Positions 37,194 through 44,538 of a DNA stretch of 64,000 nt are shown piece after piece. The stretch is from contig NZ_VEVQ02000007.1 of NCBI RefSeq assembly GCF_006491595.2, forward strand, positions 1 to 64,000, in the 5' to 3' direction. A program made the position numbers and the translations under genes. Each line of letters starts with the position of its first letter. Within the stretch, counting starts at the first letter, position 1. Under the pieces are notes generated by a model. It saw nothing but the letters and a program-made list of their open reading frames with translations. It made no database searches and was not told the origin of the DNA. This DNA comes from Flavobacterium jejuense. Lineage in GTDB: Bacteria; Bacteroidota; Bacteroidia; Flavobacteriales; Flavobacteriaceae.

Positions 37194-38324
37194 CTAATTC
37201 TTAATAGGTTGTTCTAATTTCACTTCTGGTTCTGGTGGAATTCTTTTCTTTAAAAATAAGATTTGCCCTAAATGACTTGATTGATGTTCCATAACGTGAA
37301 ACCATCCGAAGAAATTATTCATGCCACTTTTTTCATGAACTTCCATTAACCAAGCATCATCTCGTTTTTTTAATTCAGCTATTGTTTTAGCTCTTACTTC
37401 ATTAAAAATGTCTAAATAATATTGTGCATCATGACCTCTTAATTCATCACGACCGCCTTGGTCTAAATCTAAAGGTACTTCCCAGATTTTTTTCTCTTCT
37501 TCATTAAATTCCCTGTTTTCAAAAGTATATACTTGATAGAATTTTTCAGCTGCCGCTAAGTGCATGATTAAGGATCCAATGCGATTAGCTTTGTCATCGT
37601 GAAGATAATCTAACTCGTATTGGCTCATGTTTTTCACTTGGTTTTCAACTCTGTCTTTTAAATTATCAAGCATAGCAATTAAAGTTCCTATTTGAGGAGA
37701 AGCTTCTTCAACTGGTTTTATTTTTCTTGTATCTTTATAAATAATACCTTTGCCTTCAATCAATAAAGCCTGTTTTCCTTCTACTTTGTCAGTAGAGGAT
37801 GACATGTCAAATTCTTTAATTTTAACGAATTTATCATTTATTTTATCCAAATCCCATCTTGGTATACTTTCTTTTTCTACCTTCTTTTCAAATCCTCCAT
37901 TAGAAATAGATACAGATTCTAAAATGCCCTTATCATTTTCAATATATAGTTTAAAATCATCAAATAAAAATTGACCATTATTTACAGAAAAACCTCCGTA
38001 TTCTATACTCTTAGTATCAGTATCAATAGTCCCTTCAACTACGTAATTATGCCATTTGTCCGATTTAATAGGTCTATCATTCATGTTGTCAAAGAAACCA
38101 TATTCGTTATCTTTTTTTATGGTGGCTACCCATAAACCAGCCCATGCCATTTTATCATCTGTGACCACTTTTACAGATGCCTCAACTTTAAATTTCTTAG
38201 TAGTTTTTGATTCAATATTTAAGGTTTGGGTAAAAGAAGCCCAATATCTAGAATATTCTCTTAATTTTTGTGCATTACTTGTAGTAGAAATAAATAATAC
38301 CAGTAATAAGATAATTTTTTTCAT
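37194..38324 (-). CDS. Secreted DinB-like protein with an N-terminal beta domain
   Basis: A 376-aa exported protein (signal peptide 1-18). Residues ~20-200 form a beta-rich domain resembling a carbohydrate-binding jelly roll (KFKVEASVKVVTDD, GLWVATIKKDNEYGFFDNM). Residues ~215-360 form a DinB/DUF664 four-helix domain with metal-type histidines in LIMHLAAAEKFY and HVMEHQSSHLGQI. DinB-fold enzymes are metal-dependent thiol transferases or hydrolases; a secreted version is unusual. It sits between the dehydratase genes and the lanthipeptide-type precursor, all on the minus strand. Confidence 0.75.
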   Translation of the reverse strand: MKKIILLLVLFISTTSNAQKLREYSRYWASFTQTLNIESKTTKKFKVEASVKVVTDDKMAWAGLWVATIKKDNEYGFFDNMNDRPIKSDKWHNYVVEGTIDTDTKSIEYGGFSVNNGQFLFDDFKLYIENDKGILESVSISNGGFEKKVEKESIPRWDLDKINDKFVKIKEFDMSSSTDKVEGKQALLIEGKGIIYKDTRKIKPVEEASPQIGTLIAMLDNLKDRVENQVKNMSQYELDYLHDDKANRIGSLIMHLAAAEKFYQVYTFENREFNEEEKKIWEVPLDLDQGGRDELRGHDAQYYLDIFNEVRAKTIAELKKRDDAWLMEVHEKSGMNNFFGWFHVMEHQSSHLGQILFLKKRIPPEPEVKLEQPIKN

Positions 38325-38339
38325 GTTTTTTATTTGTTT

Positions 38340-38399
38340 TTGTTTATAATTCTTTACTATCCATAACTACTTATAATTTAAGTAAAGAATTATAAACAA
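38340..38399 (-). terminator. Long inverted repeat after the lanthipeptide-type precursor
   Basis: A perfect 19-bp stem (38340-38358 with 38381-38399, core ATAATTCTTTACT) and a 22-base loop lie 5 bases after the precursor stop and 15 bases before the dinB-like start. It probably ends or attenuates the precursor transcript so that the peptide is made in excess of downstream genes. Confidence 0.7.
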
Positions 38400-38404
38400 T
38401 AATT

Positions 38405-38587
38405 TTATATTCCTATGAAATCTTTTAATAAGCAACTAAGACTTGAATTATCCTTATCTTTCACTTTATCCCCTCCTGTATCAGTATTTGTAGCGTCTCC
38501 TGTACCTCCAATAATAGTTCTTTGATTTTTTAACTTTGCTATTTCAAATTTTTCTAAATCAAATTTTTTATTTTCTTTTCGTTTCAT
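38405..38587 (-). CDS. Class I lanthipeptide-type precursor peptide
   Basis: A 60-aa peptide from the Met at 38587 (an earlier Met at 38617 is less likely). The leader has KKFDLEKFEIAKLKN, like the FNLD box bound by LanB, and ends with a double glycine at 27-28 (TIIGG). The 32-residue core TGDATNTDTGGDKVKDKDNS then SLSCLLKDFIGI has four Thr, three Ser and a single Cys (Cys52). With one Cys and no LanC nearby, at most one lanthionine ring could form, so dehydrated but mostly uncyclised products are possible. Confidence 0.75.
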   Translation of the reverse strand: MKRKENKKFDLEKFEIAKLKNQRTIIGGTGDATNTDTGGDKVKDKDNSSLSCLLKDFIGI

Positions 38588-38654
38588 AATATAATTATTT
38601 AAATTGTTCGATAACAAATATAGTTTTGATTTTTAAAAACTCTCTTAAGAAATA

Positions 38655-38680
38655 CAAAGTATTACACGATATTCAGGAAT
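38655..38680 (-). promoter_or_regulatory. ATTCCTGAAT operator and TACTTTG promoter element of the lanthipeptide-type precursor
   Basis: Read on the minus strand, ATTCCTGAATATC (38680-38668) is followed 6 bases later by TACTTTG (38661-38655), 67 bases before the precursor start. The same pair occurs before three GLPGLI cassette operons. The palindrome takes the place of a -33 TTG, as expected for a site bound by an activator such as the neighbouring AraC-type protein. Confidence 0.55.
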
Positions 38681-38721
38681 GTCTTGTTGTGGTAAAGTGT
38701 AAAGTATTTAAAAACAAACTG

Positions 38722-40425
38722 TTAAAGTTCTCTTAATTCTTTTATAAAATATGAAGGTTTTAAGCCTGTGCGTTTAAAAAAAGCTTTAGAAAACGATTCT
38801 GATGTATTAAAACCTACGTCTTCTGCTATGGCAGCAATTGTATACTTACGAATTTCTTTATTGTTTTTTAATTCAGAAACTGCGTAATCTACACGTAAAT
38901 CGTTTATATAATTAGAAAATGATTTTTGTTTTTCCGCATTGACAACGATTGATAGATATTTGGAATTGGTTTCCATTTGTTGAGCTAAACTTTGCACTGT
39001 AATATTGGGTTTTAAAAAATGTTTTTGTTTTTCAAAAATCATTAATTGGTCTGCTATATTTTTAACGATTTCAAATGCAATTCCTAAACTATCATCTTTT
39101 CTACTCTCTTTATTATTAATTTCCACCGCATCTTTTTCTTCATTTTTATTTTTTTGTTCGTTCATCAATACTTCAAAACGCTGTTTGTATTGCTTTTTTT
39201 GCTGTGTTAATCGTTTCAATAATACCAAACTCAATGTAACTCCAAAACCAAGTAGTCCAATAATCCAATAATTTGTTTTTTTATCTTGATTTAAACTATT
39301 GATAATAGACTCTTTTTCTTGTATTAATATTGGAATTTCATATTCAGTTTTAAGTTTTTTACTTAATTCTTTATAATTGATTTGAAAAATACTGTCAATA
39401 CTCATTAATGCATTAAGATAATATAGTTGCTTTTCTTTGTCTCCTTTCTTTTTATAATGCTTGATTAGATAATGATAGCCATCCACAAACTCAGGTGTTA
39501 AATATTTTGATTGTTTATATACACTATCTATTTTTTCATAATTCTTAACTGTTTTATCAATTTGTTTCAACCCTTGAAATGATTTAGCATAATAATAATA
39601 GGATGCAATTTGATTTATTTTGTCGTTATACTTTTTCATTAAAGGTAGTGCCTTATCAATACTATCAATTGCTGCTTTATAATTTTTCTTTAAATATTGA
39701 TTAGCTCCTTCATTTAAAATAAAAAAAGCTAATAATCTTTCATTATTACTTTTTAATGATTCCACATATCCTAATCTGTTATAAAAAGATGTTGAATCTA
39801 TATTTTTTAAACTCTTATATACATCAGCTATTGCAAAAATAGATCTTAAATAATCTTCATAAAATGCATTATTTAACTCCTTGTTTTCTCTGTAAAACAC
39901 ATAACATTCCTTGTATAAGACTAAAGCATCGTAAGGTTCCCCCATATCTTCTGATTTTAATAAAGCAATGGAGTATTTTGATTTAAAGACATAATCTAAA
40001 TCATTATTCTTTTTAGCCCAATTTTCAGCTTTAATATAATTTTCTAGGGCTAAATTAAACTCTCTTAATATATCTAACTTAACAGCTTTTTCATAAAACG
40101 CAATCATTGGAAATTTCTCATTACTTTCTTTTTCAGAATAATAGGCTACACTGTCTAAATATTTTATTGACTCATGAGAATCAAAAAGCAAAGATGTCAT
40201 ATAATATCCTTTAGCGATCATCAATTGACTATCACTTTTTTTAGCTTTATTTAAAAATATTCTTGCGTATTTTTTTTGCAGTTCCAAATTACCTTCGGAT
40301 TTAGCAAAATTTTGTAACAATTCTTTAAATGTTATTTTTTCTAAGGTTATTTCATCCACTTGAGCATGTAAAACGAAGAAAGAAAAGAAGAAAACGAAGA
40401 AAAAATAAATAAAATATTGTTTCAT
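38722..40425 (-). CDS. TPR-containing AraC-family membrane regulator
   Basis: A 567-aa protein. A signal peptide (cleavage near LHAQ) is followed by about 370 residues of helical TPR-like repeats, a single transmembrane helix (WIIGLLGFGVTLSLVLL, about 395-412), a coiled linker and a C-terminal AraC domain with two helix-turn-helix motifs (VQSLAQQMETNSKYLSIVVN and IAAIAEDVGFNTSESFSKAFF). The sensor part should lie in the periplasm and the DNA-binding part in the cytoplasm. It lies between two copies of the ATTCCTGAAT operator, one on each side, making it the prime candidate regulator of the cassettes. Confidence 0.85.
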   Translation of the reverse strand: MKQYFIYFFFVFFFSFFVLHAQVDEITLEKITFKELLQNFAKSEGNLELQKKYARIFLNKAKKSDSQLMIAKGYYMTSLLFDSHESIKYLDSVAYYSEKESNEKFPMIAFYEKAVKLDILREFNLALENYIKAENWAKKNNDLDYVFKSKYSIALLKSEDMGEPYDALVLYKECYVFYRENKELNNAFYEDYLRSIFAIADVYKSLKNIDSTSFYNRLGYVESLKSNNERLLAFFILNEGANQYLKKNYKAAIDSIDKALPLMKKYNDKINQIASYYYYAKSFQGLKQIDKTVKNYEKIDSVYKQSKYLTPEFVDGYHYLIKHYKKKGDKEKQLYYLNALMSIDSIFQINYKELSKKLKTEYEIPILIQEKESIINSLNQDKKTNYWIIGLLGFGVTLSLVLLKRLTQQKKQYKQRFEVLMNEQKNKNEEKDAVEINNKESRKDDSLGIAFEIVKNIADQLMIFEKQKHFLKPNITVQSLAQQMETNSKYLSIVVNAEKQKSFSNYINDLRVDYAVSELKNNKEIRKYTIAAIAEDVGFNTSESFSKAFFKRTGLKPSYFIKELREL

Positions 40426-40513
40426 TTTTGTAAAATATTATTTCATTCAAAAGTACTATATTTCAAGACTTAACATAGTTTTTTGTTTGGAAAATATTAA
40501 ATAACGTATCGTA

Positions 40514-40537
40514 ATTCCTGAATGTCGGGTTACTTTG
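40514..40537 (+). promoter_or_regulatory. ATTCCTGAAT operator and TACTTTG promoter element, operon 1
   Basis: ATTCCTGAATGTC (40514-40526) is followed 4 bases later by TACTTTG (40531-40537). It lies between the divergent AraC-type gene (start 40425) and the first cassette, so it could serve both. The same block is at 46288 and, diverged, at 52489. The predicted transcript has a ~480-base leader before SSP1. Confidence 0.55.
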
Positions 40538-40626
40538 TTTGCAAACCTTAAAAAACTCCTCTAGTTTTGAAATCGAAATAAAGAATTTATATATATGCCT
40601 ATTTTTAGAACTAAAACCATTATTAT

Positions 40627-40743
40627 ATGCCAGACATAGATTTTATATTACAACTCATTTTAATTATAACTATTCTTGTAATATTATATTATCTAATTAA
40701 GGTTCTTAAAAAAATCTTAGAGTTTTTAGATAAGTATGAATAA
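40627..40743 (+). CDS. 38-aa single-helix membrane peptide, copy 1
   Basis: A short frame, MPDIDFILQLILIITILVIL then a charged end with KKILEFLDKYE. One hydrophobic helix (residues 6-24) and a basic/acidic tail. A second copy at 46401 encodes the same length with conservative changes, and the nearest indel between copies falls just after the stop codon, which argues for translation. It lies in the long leader of the first cassette operon. Function unknown; size and shape resemble small membrane toxins or regulators. Confidence 0.55.
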   Translation: MPDIDFILQLILIITILVILYYLIKVLKKILEFLDKYE

Positions 40744-40788
40744 GATAAAAGAAGAAGAGTAATTACTGCAACCACCATTTTTAAAATA

Positions 40789-41022
40789 TAGTTAACCACT
40801 ATGAAGGGATTGACTCAGCTGCTAGTAACCCTTTAAAAAAAGACGAGCGAAATAGGAATTAATAGACTTTCTGAAACAAAACTATTAGGCAAGAATAAAG
40901 AGAAAGTTGGCTTTGTTGTTGTTTTAAGTAAAAACCAACTATAAAAAAACAGCCATACCTTAAATAAATGTTTTGACGAACACAAAGTATGACTGTAATT
41001 AATTTAATTAAATAACAAATTT
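40789..41022 (+). repeat. Cassette leader element R1
   Basis: First of five near-identical ~235-base elements (plus one partial) that end at the start codon of a small precursor gene. Recognisable parts: AAGGGATT...AACCCTT stem with CAGCTG in the loop; AGTTGG (40905-40910) with CCAACT (40935-40940); and an ACAG-CATAC...GTATG-CTGT stem (40949-40996) about 25 bases before the ATG. The stems are kept in most copies, so a structured 5' UTR or cis-acting RNA is likely. An 11-codon frame (40801-40836) begins inside the first stem. Confidence 0.75.
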
Positions 41023-41319
41023 ATGAAAAAATTAGTATTTGGCTTAATTGCTACCGTTTTATTCACTTTTACTGGTTTTGCCAGTGATAAAGTCTTATTA
41101 AATTCAATCATTACTATTGAAAATAATGAAATGTTTATAAATAGTACTTACAAGACTACGTTAAAAGACAATACACAAATGTCAGTTGAAGAATTAAATA
41201 GTAATGTGTTTTTTGGTTGTTTGTTAAAAGTAACTTTAGTATTTACTGACGGAACTTCTAAAGTATACTATGTTGAAGTAGAACAAAGTTGTGAAGAGTT
41301 TTTTGCTTCCATTAAATAA
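41023..41319 (+). CDS. Small secreted two-Cys protein SSP1 (beta type)
   Basis: 98 aa. The first ~20 residues, MKKLVFGLIATVLFTFTGFA, form a Sec signal peptide nearly identical to those of SSP2 and SSP3, while the mature part is unrelated except in pattern. Its two mature cysteines (FFGCLLKVTLVFTDG and EQSCEEFF) flank a predicted beta hairpin. Followed by GLPGLI-1 after 39 bases. The identity between copies stops at the signal-peptide cleavage site, as in toxin or effector families with one export signal and varied payloads. Function unknown. Confidence 0.7.
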   Translation: MKKLVFGLIATVLFTFTGFASDKVLLNSIITIENNEMFINSTYKTTLKDNTQMSVEELNSNVFFGCLLKVTLVFTDGTSKVYYVEVEQSCEEFFASIK

Positions 41320-41358
41320 ATACTTATTTTTAGTAATTACTAAATTCACAAAAAAAAC

Positions 41359-42105
41359 ATGAAATTTCTTCAAACTTTATTTCTTTTTGCTCCTTTACTT
41401 TGCTTAGCTCAATCTGTTACAATTATAGAGTATGACGTACAAGTAGGTCTTCTACAAAGACAGGGTAAACTTGTAGTTTCTAGTAGTTATGAATACAATT
41501 ATTATTTTGAAGTGGCAAAAAATGAAAACACTAATGTAGAAATAAATGAAACTAATAATGAAAAAAATATTAATAAAGTTTTAGGAAGTAAAGACGAAAA
41601 GAGAATTCAATTGTACAGCAAAAATAGAGACACTCTTTATAATGTAGATTATATTGATAAAGAAAATATCGTTTGTTATGAAATTGCAAAGAATATTAGT
41701 TGGGAATTTTCAGATGAGACTAAAGTAATTTCTAATTATACATGTAATAAGGCAACTGCCTTTTTTAGAGGAAGAAAGTATACAGCATGGTTTACGACAG
41801 AATTACCTATTAATCAGGCACCATGGAAATTTAATAATCTACCAGGTTTAGTATTACAAATACATGATGATTCTACTCAATTTATATGGAGTGTAAGTAA
41901 AATAAACTTTAATCTAATAATAGATAGTTATAGTATAAATAGAAAATTAAATAAAATTTCTTTAAAAGAATTTATTACAAGAAGTGAATTGGAAAACAAT
42001 AAATTAAGCGATCAAGCTATGTTGAAGTTTACTCAGAGAGGTGCTAAAATAATTAAGAGTGAACACATAAGAGGTAGAGAGTTAAAATTTGAATGGGAAG
42101 AATAG
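41359..42105 (+). CDS. GLPGLI family protein 1 (FRGR subclass)
   Basis: A 248-aa exported protein (signal peptide, cleavage near CLAQS). It has the family core: WEFSDETKVISNYTCNKAT, FFRGRKYTAWFTTELPI, then PWKFNNLPGLVLQI, where NLPGLV replaces GLPGLI. The family (PF09697/TIGR01200) is confined mainly to Bacteroidota and has no known function. It belongs to the same subclass as copies 2 and 3, all partnered with beta-type small proteins. The last 11 codons and the 3' flank are almost identical to copy 2. Confidence 0.85.
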   Translation: MKFLQTLFLFAPLLCLAQSVTIIEYDVQVGLLQRQGKLVVSSSYEYNYYFEVAKNENTNVEINETNNEKNINKVLGSKDEKRIQLYSKNRDTLYNVDYIDKENIVCYEIAKNISWEFSDETKVISNYTCNKATAFFRGRKYTAWFTTELPINQAPWKFNNLPGLVLQIHDDSTQFIWSVSKINFNLIIDSYSINRKLNKISLKEFITRSELENNKLSDQAMLKFTQRGAKIIKSEHIRGRELKFEWEE

Positions 42106-42117
42106 AACTCAAAAATA

Positions 42118-42349
42118 TAGTTGGCCACTATGAAGGGATTGATTCAGCTGTTAGTAACCCTTTAAAAAAAGACGAGCAAAATAGGAATTAATAGACTTTC
42201 TAAAACAAAACTATTAAGCAAGAATAAAGAGAAAGTTGGCTTTGTTGTTGTTTTTAAGTAAAAACCAATTAAAAAAAAACAGCCATACCTTAAATAAATG
42301 TTTTGACGAACACAAAGTATGACTGTATTAATTATTAATTTTAAAAATT
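42118..42349 (+). repeat. Cassette leader element R2, upstream of the graspetide precursors
   Basis: Same element as R1 up to about the GTATGACTGT stem end, then a different A/T-rich run to the start codon. It follows the GLPGLI-1 stop by 12 bases, with the same junction as R4 after GLPGLI-2. Here the leader drives a RiPP precursor without a Sec signal instead of an SSP. Confidence 0.75.
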
Positions 42350-42541
42350 ATGAAAAAAATAGAAGATTTTCAAAAGGAAAAATTAAACGCTGATTTAACA
42401 ATTATAACTGGTGGTAGAAATGATCCTAAAAACACAAGTACAACTTGGGTGACAGGTGTTTGTGATATTCACCATGATACAAATGGTAATGATCAAATAG
42501 ATCCAGGAGAATGCGTAGACATTGTTAAATGTGAAGAATAG
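42350..42541 (+). CDS. Grasp-with-spasm RiPP precursor A
   Basis: A 63-aa peptide. Leader: MKKIEDFQKEKLNADLTIITGG-like start with Gly21-Gly22, the Bacteroidota natural product leader form. Core (about 23-63) holds TSTTWVTGVCDIHHD and then a 12-residue stretch D43-T-N-G-N-D-Q-I-D-P-G-E54 that matches an EF-hand calcium loop at positions 1, 3, 5, 9 and 12. Three Cys are present. Asp/Glu plus Thr/Lys are the residues an ATP-grasp graspetide ligase joins by ester or amide bonds. The operon encodes such a ligase. Confidence 0.75.
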   Translation: MKKIEDFQKEKLNADLTIITGGRNDPKNTSTTWVTGVCDIHHDTNGNDQIDPGECVDIVKCEE

Positions 42542-42568
42542 TAAGCAACAATTTAAAATAAAAAAAAT

Positions 42569-42763
42569 ATGGAATCATTAGAATATTTTAAAAACAATAA
42601 ATTATCAAGCAAAGATCTAAAAAACACTAGAGGTATGCGTGCAGAACCAAAAGTATATGAAACTGGTGCATTTATAGATGATAATGGAACTAAAGAGGAT
42701 GTCCATTATGACAACGATGGAGATGGAGAATTAACCCCAGGAGATTCAATATGTTGGAATTAA
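42569..42763 (+). CDS. Grasp-with-spasm RiPP precursor B
   Basis: A 64-aa paralogue of precursor A. The helical leader MESLEYFKNNKLSSKDLKNT ends in RG rather than GG. The core aligns with A over about 20 residues: EDVHYD, then D48-N-D-G-D-G-E-L-T-P-G-D59, again an EF-hand-like loop, and SICWN. Compared with A the Cys pattern differs (one Cys) while the loop and PG turn are kept, so the loop is the constrained part. It overlaps the next gene by 13 bases. Confidence 0.7.
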   Translation: MESLEYFKNNKLSSKDLKNTRGMRAEPKVYETGAFIDDNGTKEDVHYDNDGDGELTPGDSICWN

Positions 42764-43332
42764 AAATTAAAAATAACAAGGTGTCAATTTTCAAAATTGA
42801 TGCTTTGTTTTTAATAGTAAAGCTATTTTATTTTATATTGGTAAGTATTTTTTTTTCCTCTTGTTCCATATTTAGAACAGATGCAAGAAAAGATAAATTA
42901 CTTAAGCGTGATGAACCAATACTAATTGAAAAAACAGAAAAATTAGTACAAGCTGACCAAGAGAATAGGAATCTTTCTAAGTTGTATAAAAAGAAAAACC
43001 TAAACAATATGCTAAACATGGATTCTATATCTTATCTACATTGGAAAGATTCTATAAGAGCACTTCAACAAAAGATTGATTATAACAATACCATTGAACT
43101 AATTAAGCTTACGAAAAAGTATGGCTACCCCGATAATTCTAGAATATCAAAAAGTTATTCTACTTGGCTTGTTTTTCAGCATTGTCCAGTAAAGTTAAAA
43201 AAAAGAGTAAAAAAAATTTTAATTAAGGAAAATAAAAAAGGAAGATTTAAAAGTGAGGCAACTCTAAAACTATTAATGTGGCATTTAAATGGAAGGAAAA
43301 TGGAGTTTTTTAATGAAATCAAAAAAAAATAA
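42751..43332 (+). CDS. Lipoprotein of the graspetide operon, DUF6624-like C-terminus
   Basis: A 193-aa protein starting inside the end of precursor B. A hydrophobic segment (residues ~18-38) ends in FFSSC, a plausible lipobox. The C-terminal half has IELIKLTKKYGYPDNSRISK and STWLVFQHC, then KKRVKKILIKENKKGRF, a pattern like the DUF6624 family found with Bacteroidota peptide clusters. Role unknown; it could hold, cleave or export the peptide at the membrane. The following ATP-grasp gene overlaps its end. Confidence 0.55.
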   Translation: MLELKIKNNKVSIFKIDALFLIVKLFYFILVSIFFSSCSIFRTDARKDKLLKRDEPILIEKTEKLVQADQENRNLSKLYKKKNLNNMLNMDSISYLHWKDSIRALQQKIDYNNTIELIKLTKKYGYPDNSRISKSYSTWLVFQHCPVKLKKRVKKILIKENKKGRFKSEATLKLLMWHLNGRKMEFFNEIKKK

Positions 43333-44260
43333 AGAAATAATTATTGTTTCTGAAGATGATGACAAATCTACAAATCTTGTAATAGAGTGGTTACATGCTT
43401 ATGGCAAATCATTTAAAAGATATAATGACGATTCCTTTTTTGATTTATCAATTTTTCTAAATAAAGATCTAAAAAATGTATTAAAAAAATATAGTAATAA
43501 TGTTTTTTGGATTCGTAGAGGAGGCTTAAAATTTTCGCCTAATTTAATAAGCGAGACTTTTTTTTACAATCATATTAAAACTGAAGAAAAGGCAGTAAAA
43601 TATTTTTTTGAAAAAATGCTTTATTTAAATAGAAAAATTTATGGATCATCCTATTTTGAGAAAGAAAATAATAAAATAAATAATCTTTTTTTAGCAAGAG
43701 AATCTGGTTTGAAAATTCCTGATACATTAATAACAACCTCTAAAAAAGAGTTGAACCTTTTTTTTAATAAATATGATAGCATTATAAATAAATGTATTTT
43801 TCACCCAATAAGATTTAACATTGATGAAAATTATAAAATACAAGGATCAGGAACAGTTATAGTTGCTAAAGAAAATATTGATTTTTTTGATGATTTTTTT
43901 TCACTCTCATTTTTTCAAGAGTATATTGAAAAACAATATGAAGTAAGAATCTTTTTTTTAAAAGATTTTTTTTTCTCAATGGCAATTTTTTCTCAAAATG
44001 ATGAAAAGACAAAGATTGATTACAGAAATTATAACCGTGAAAAGTCTAATAGGAATATACCATTTGAATTACCTAGAAAGATTAAGAATAAAATAAAAAA
44101 ATTTATTAAAAAATCAAAAATTGATACAGGATCTATTGATTTAGTTGTAAATAATAAAAATGATTTCTTTTTTCTTGAAATAAACCCTCAAGGTCAGTTT
44201 AATTGGGTATCTGAAACTTGTAATTATTATATTGAAAAGAAAATAGCAGAAGAATTATAA
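43313..44260 (+). CDS. gwsG: Grasp-with-spasm ATP-grasp peptide maturase
   Basis: A 315-aa ATP-grasp ligase from the Met at 43313 (an upstream Met at 43289 is also possible). Conserved parts: FWIRRGGLKFSPNLI near residue 65, ESGLKIPDTLITTSK near 135, FFQEYIEKQYEVRIFF near 200 and the C-terminal metal/ATP motif FLEINPQGQFNWVSETCNYY. Such ligases phosphorylate Asp/Glu side chains of a precursor and join them to Thr, Ser or Lys, giving graspetide (omega-ester/amide) rings. The product family is TIGR04192-like. Substrates are most likely precursors A and B. Confidence 0.85.
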   Translation: MKSKKNKEIIIVSEDDDKSTNLVIEWLHAYGKSFKRYNDDSFFDLSIFLNKDLKNVLKKYSNNVFWIRRGGLKFSPNLISETFFYNHIKTEEKAVKYFFEKMLYLNRKIYGSSYFEKENNKINNLFLARESGLKIPDTLITTSKKELNLFFNKYDSIINKCIFHPIRFNIDENYKIQGSGTVIVAKENIDFFDDFFSLSFFQEYIEKQYEVRIFFLKDFFFSMAIFSQNDEKTKIDYRNYNREKSNRNIPFELPRKIKNKIKKFIKKSKIDTGSIDLVVNNKNDFFFLEINPQGQFNWVSETCNYYIEKKIAEEL

Positions 44261-44316
44261 CTTAATGTTTTCAATAAATTAGTAAAATTTAATAAATAAT
44301 TATACCATTTAAAACA

Positions 44317-44523
44317 ATGAAGATTAAAGATTCCCTTTTAAAAAAGCTACAAATAGATTTCCAGTATAGTAAAATAATTAAAAGAGACGAATTAAAAAAT
44401 TCACCTATTATAAATTCTCGTTACACAAATTTTTATAATGAAAAATCAAAAACAACTGAAAATTTTCATAGACCAATATGTAAAATTTTTTCGTTAAATG
44501 AAACTGATTTTAAAGAGGAGTAA
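44317..44523 (+). CDS. 68-aa protein between gwsG and gwsS, unknown
   Basis: A 68-aa basic protein: a helical start (MKIKDSLLKKLQIDFQYSKI), a middle rich in Asn/Tyr/Thr and a conserved-looking end (FHRPICKIFSLNETDFKEE). No signal peptide and no GG site. It lies 56 bases after gwsG and 3 bases before gwsS, so it is very likely co-translated. It might be a small binding partner of the maturases or a divergent third precursor; neither is shown. Confidence 0.55.
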   Translation: MKIKDSLLKKLQIDFQYSKIIKRDELKNSPIINSRYTNFYNEKSKTTENFHRPICKIFSLNETDFKEE

Positions 44524-44538
44524 AATTTGAATAAAGTT

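Noticed and set aside
40801..40836. 11-codon frame (MKGLTQLLVTL) in each cassette leader as a leader peptide
   Set aside because: The frame is kept in all full copies, but the DNA there is almost identical anyway and overlaps a stem, so conservation does not prove translation.
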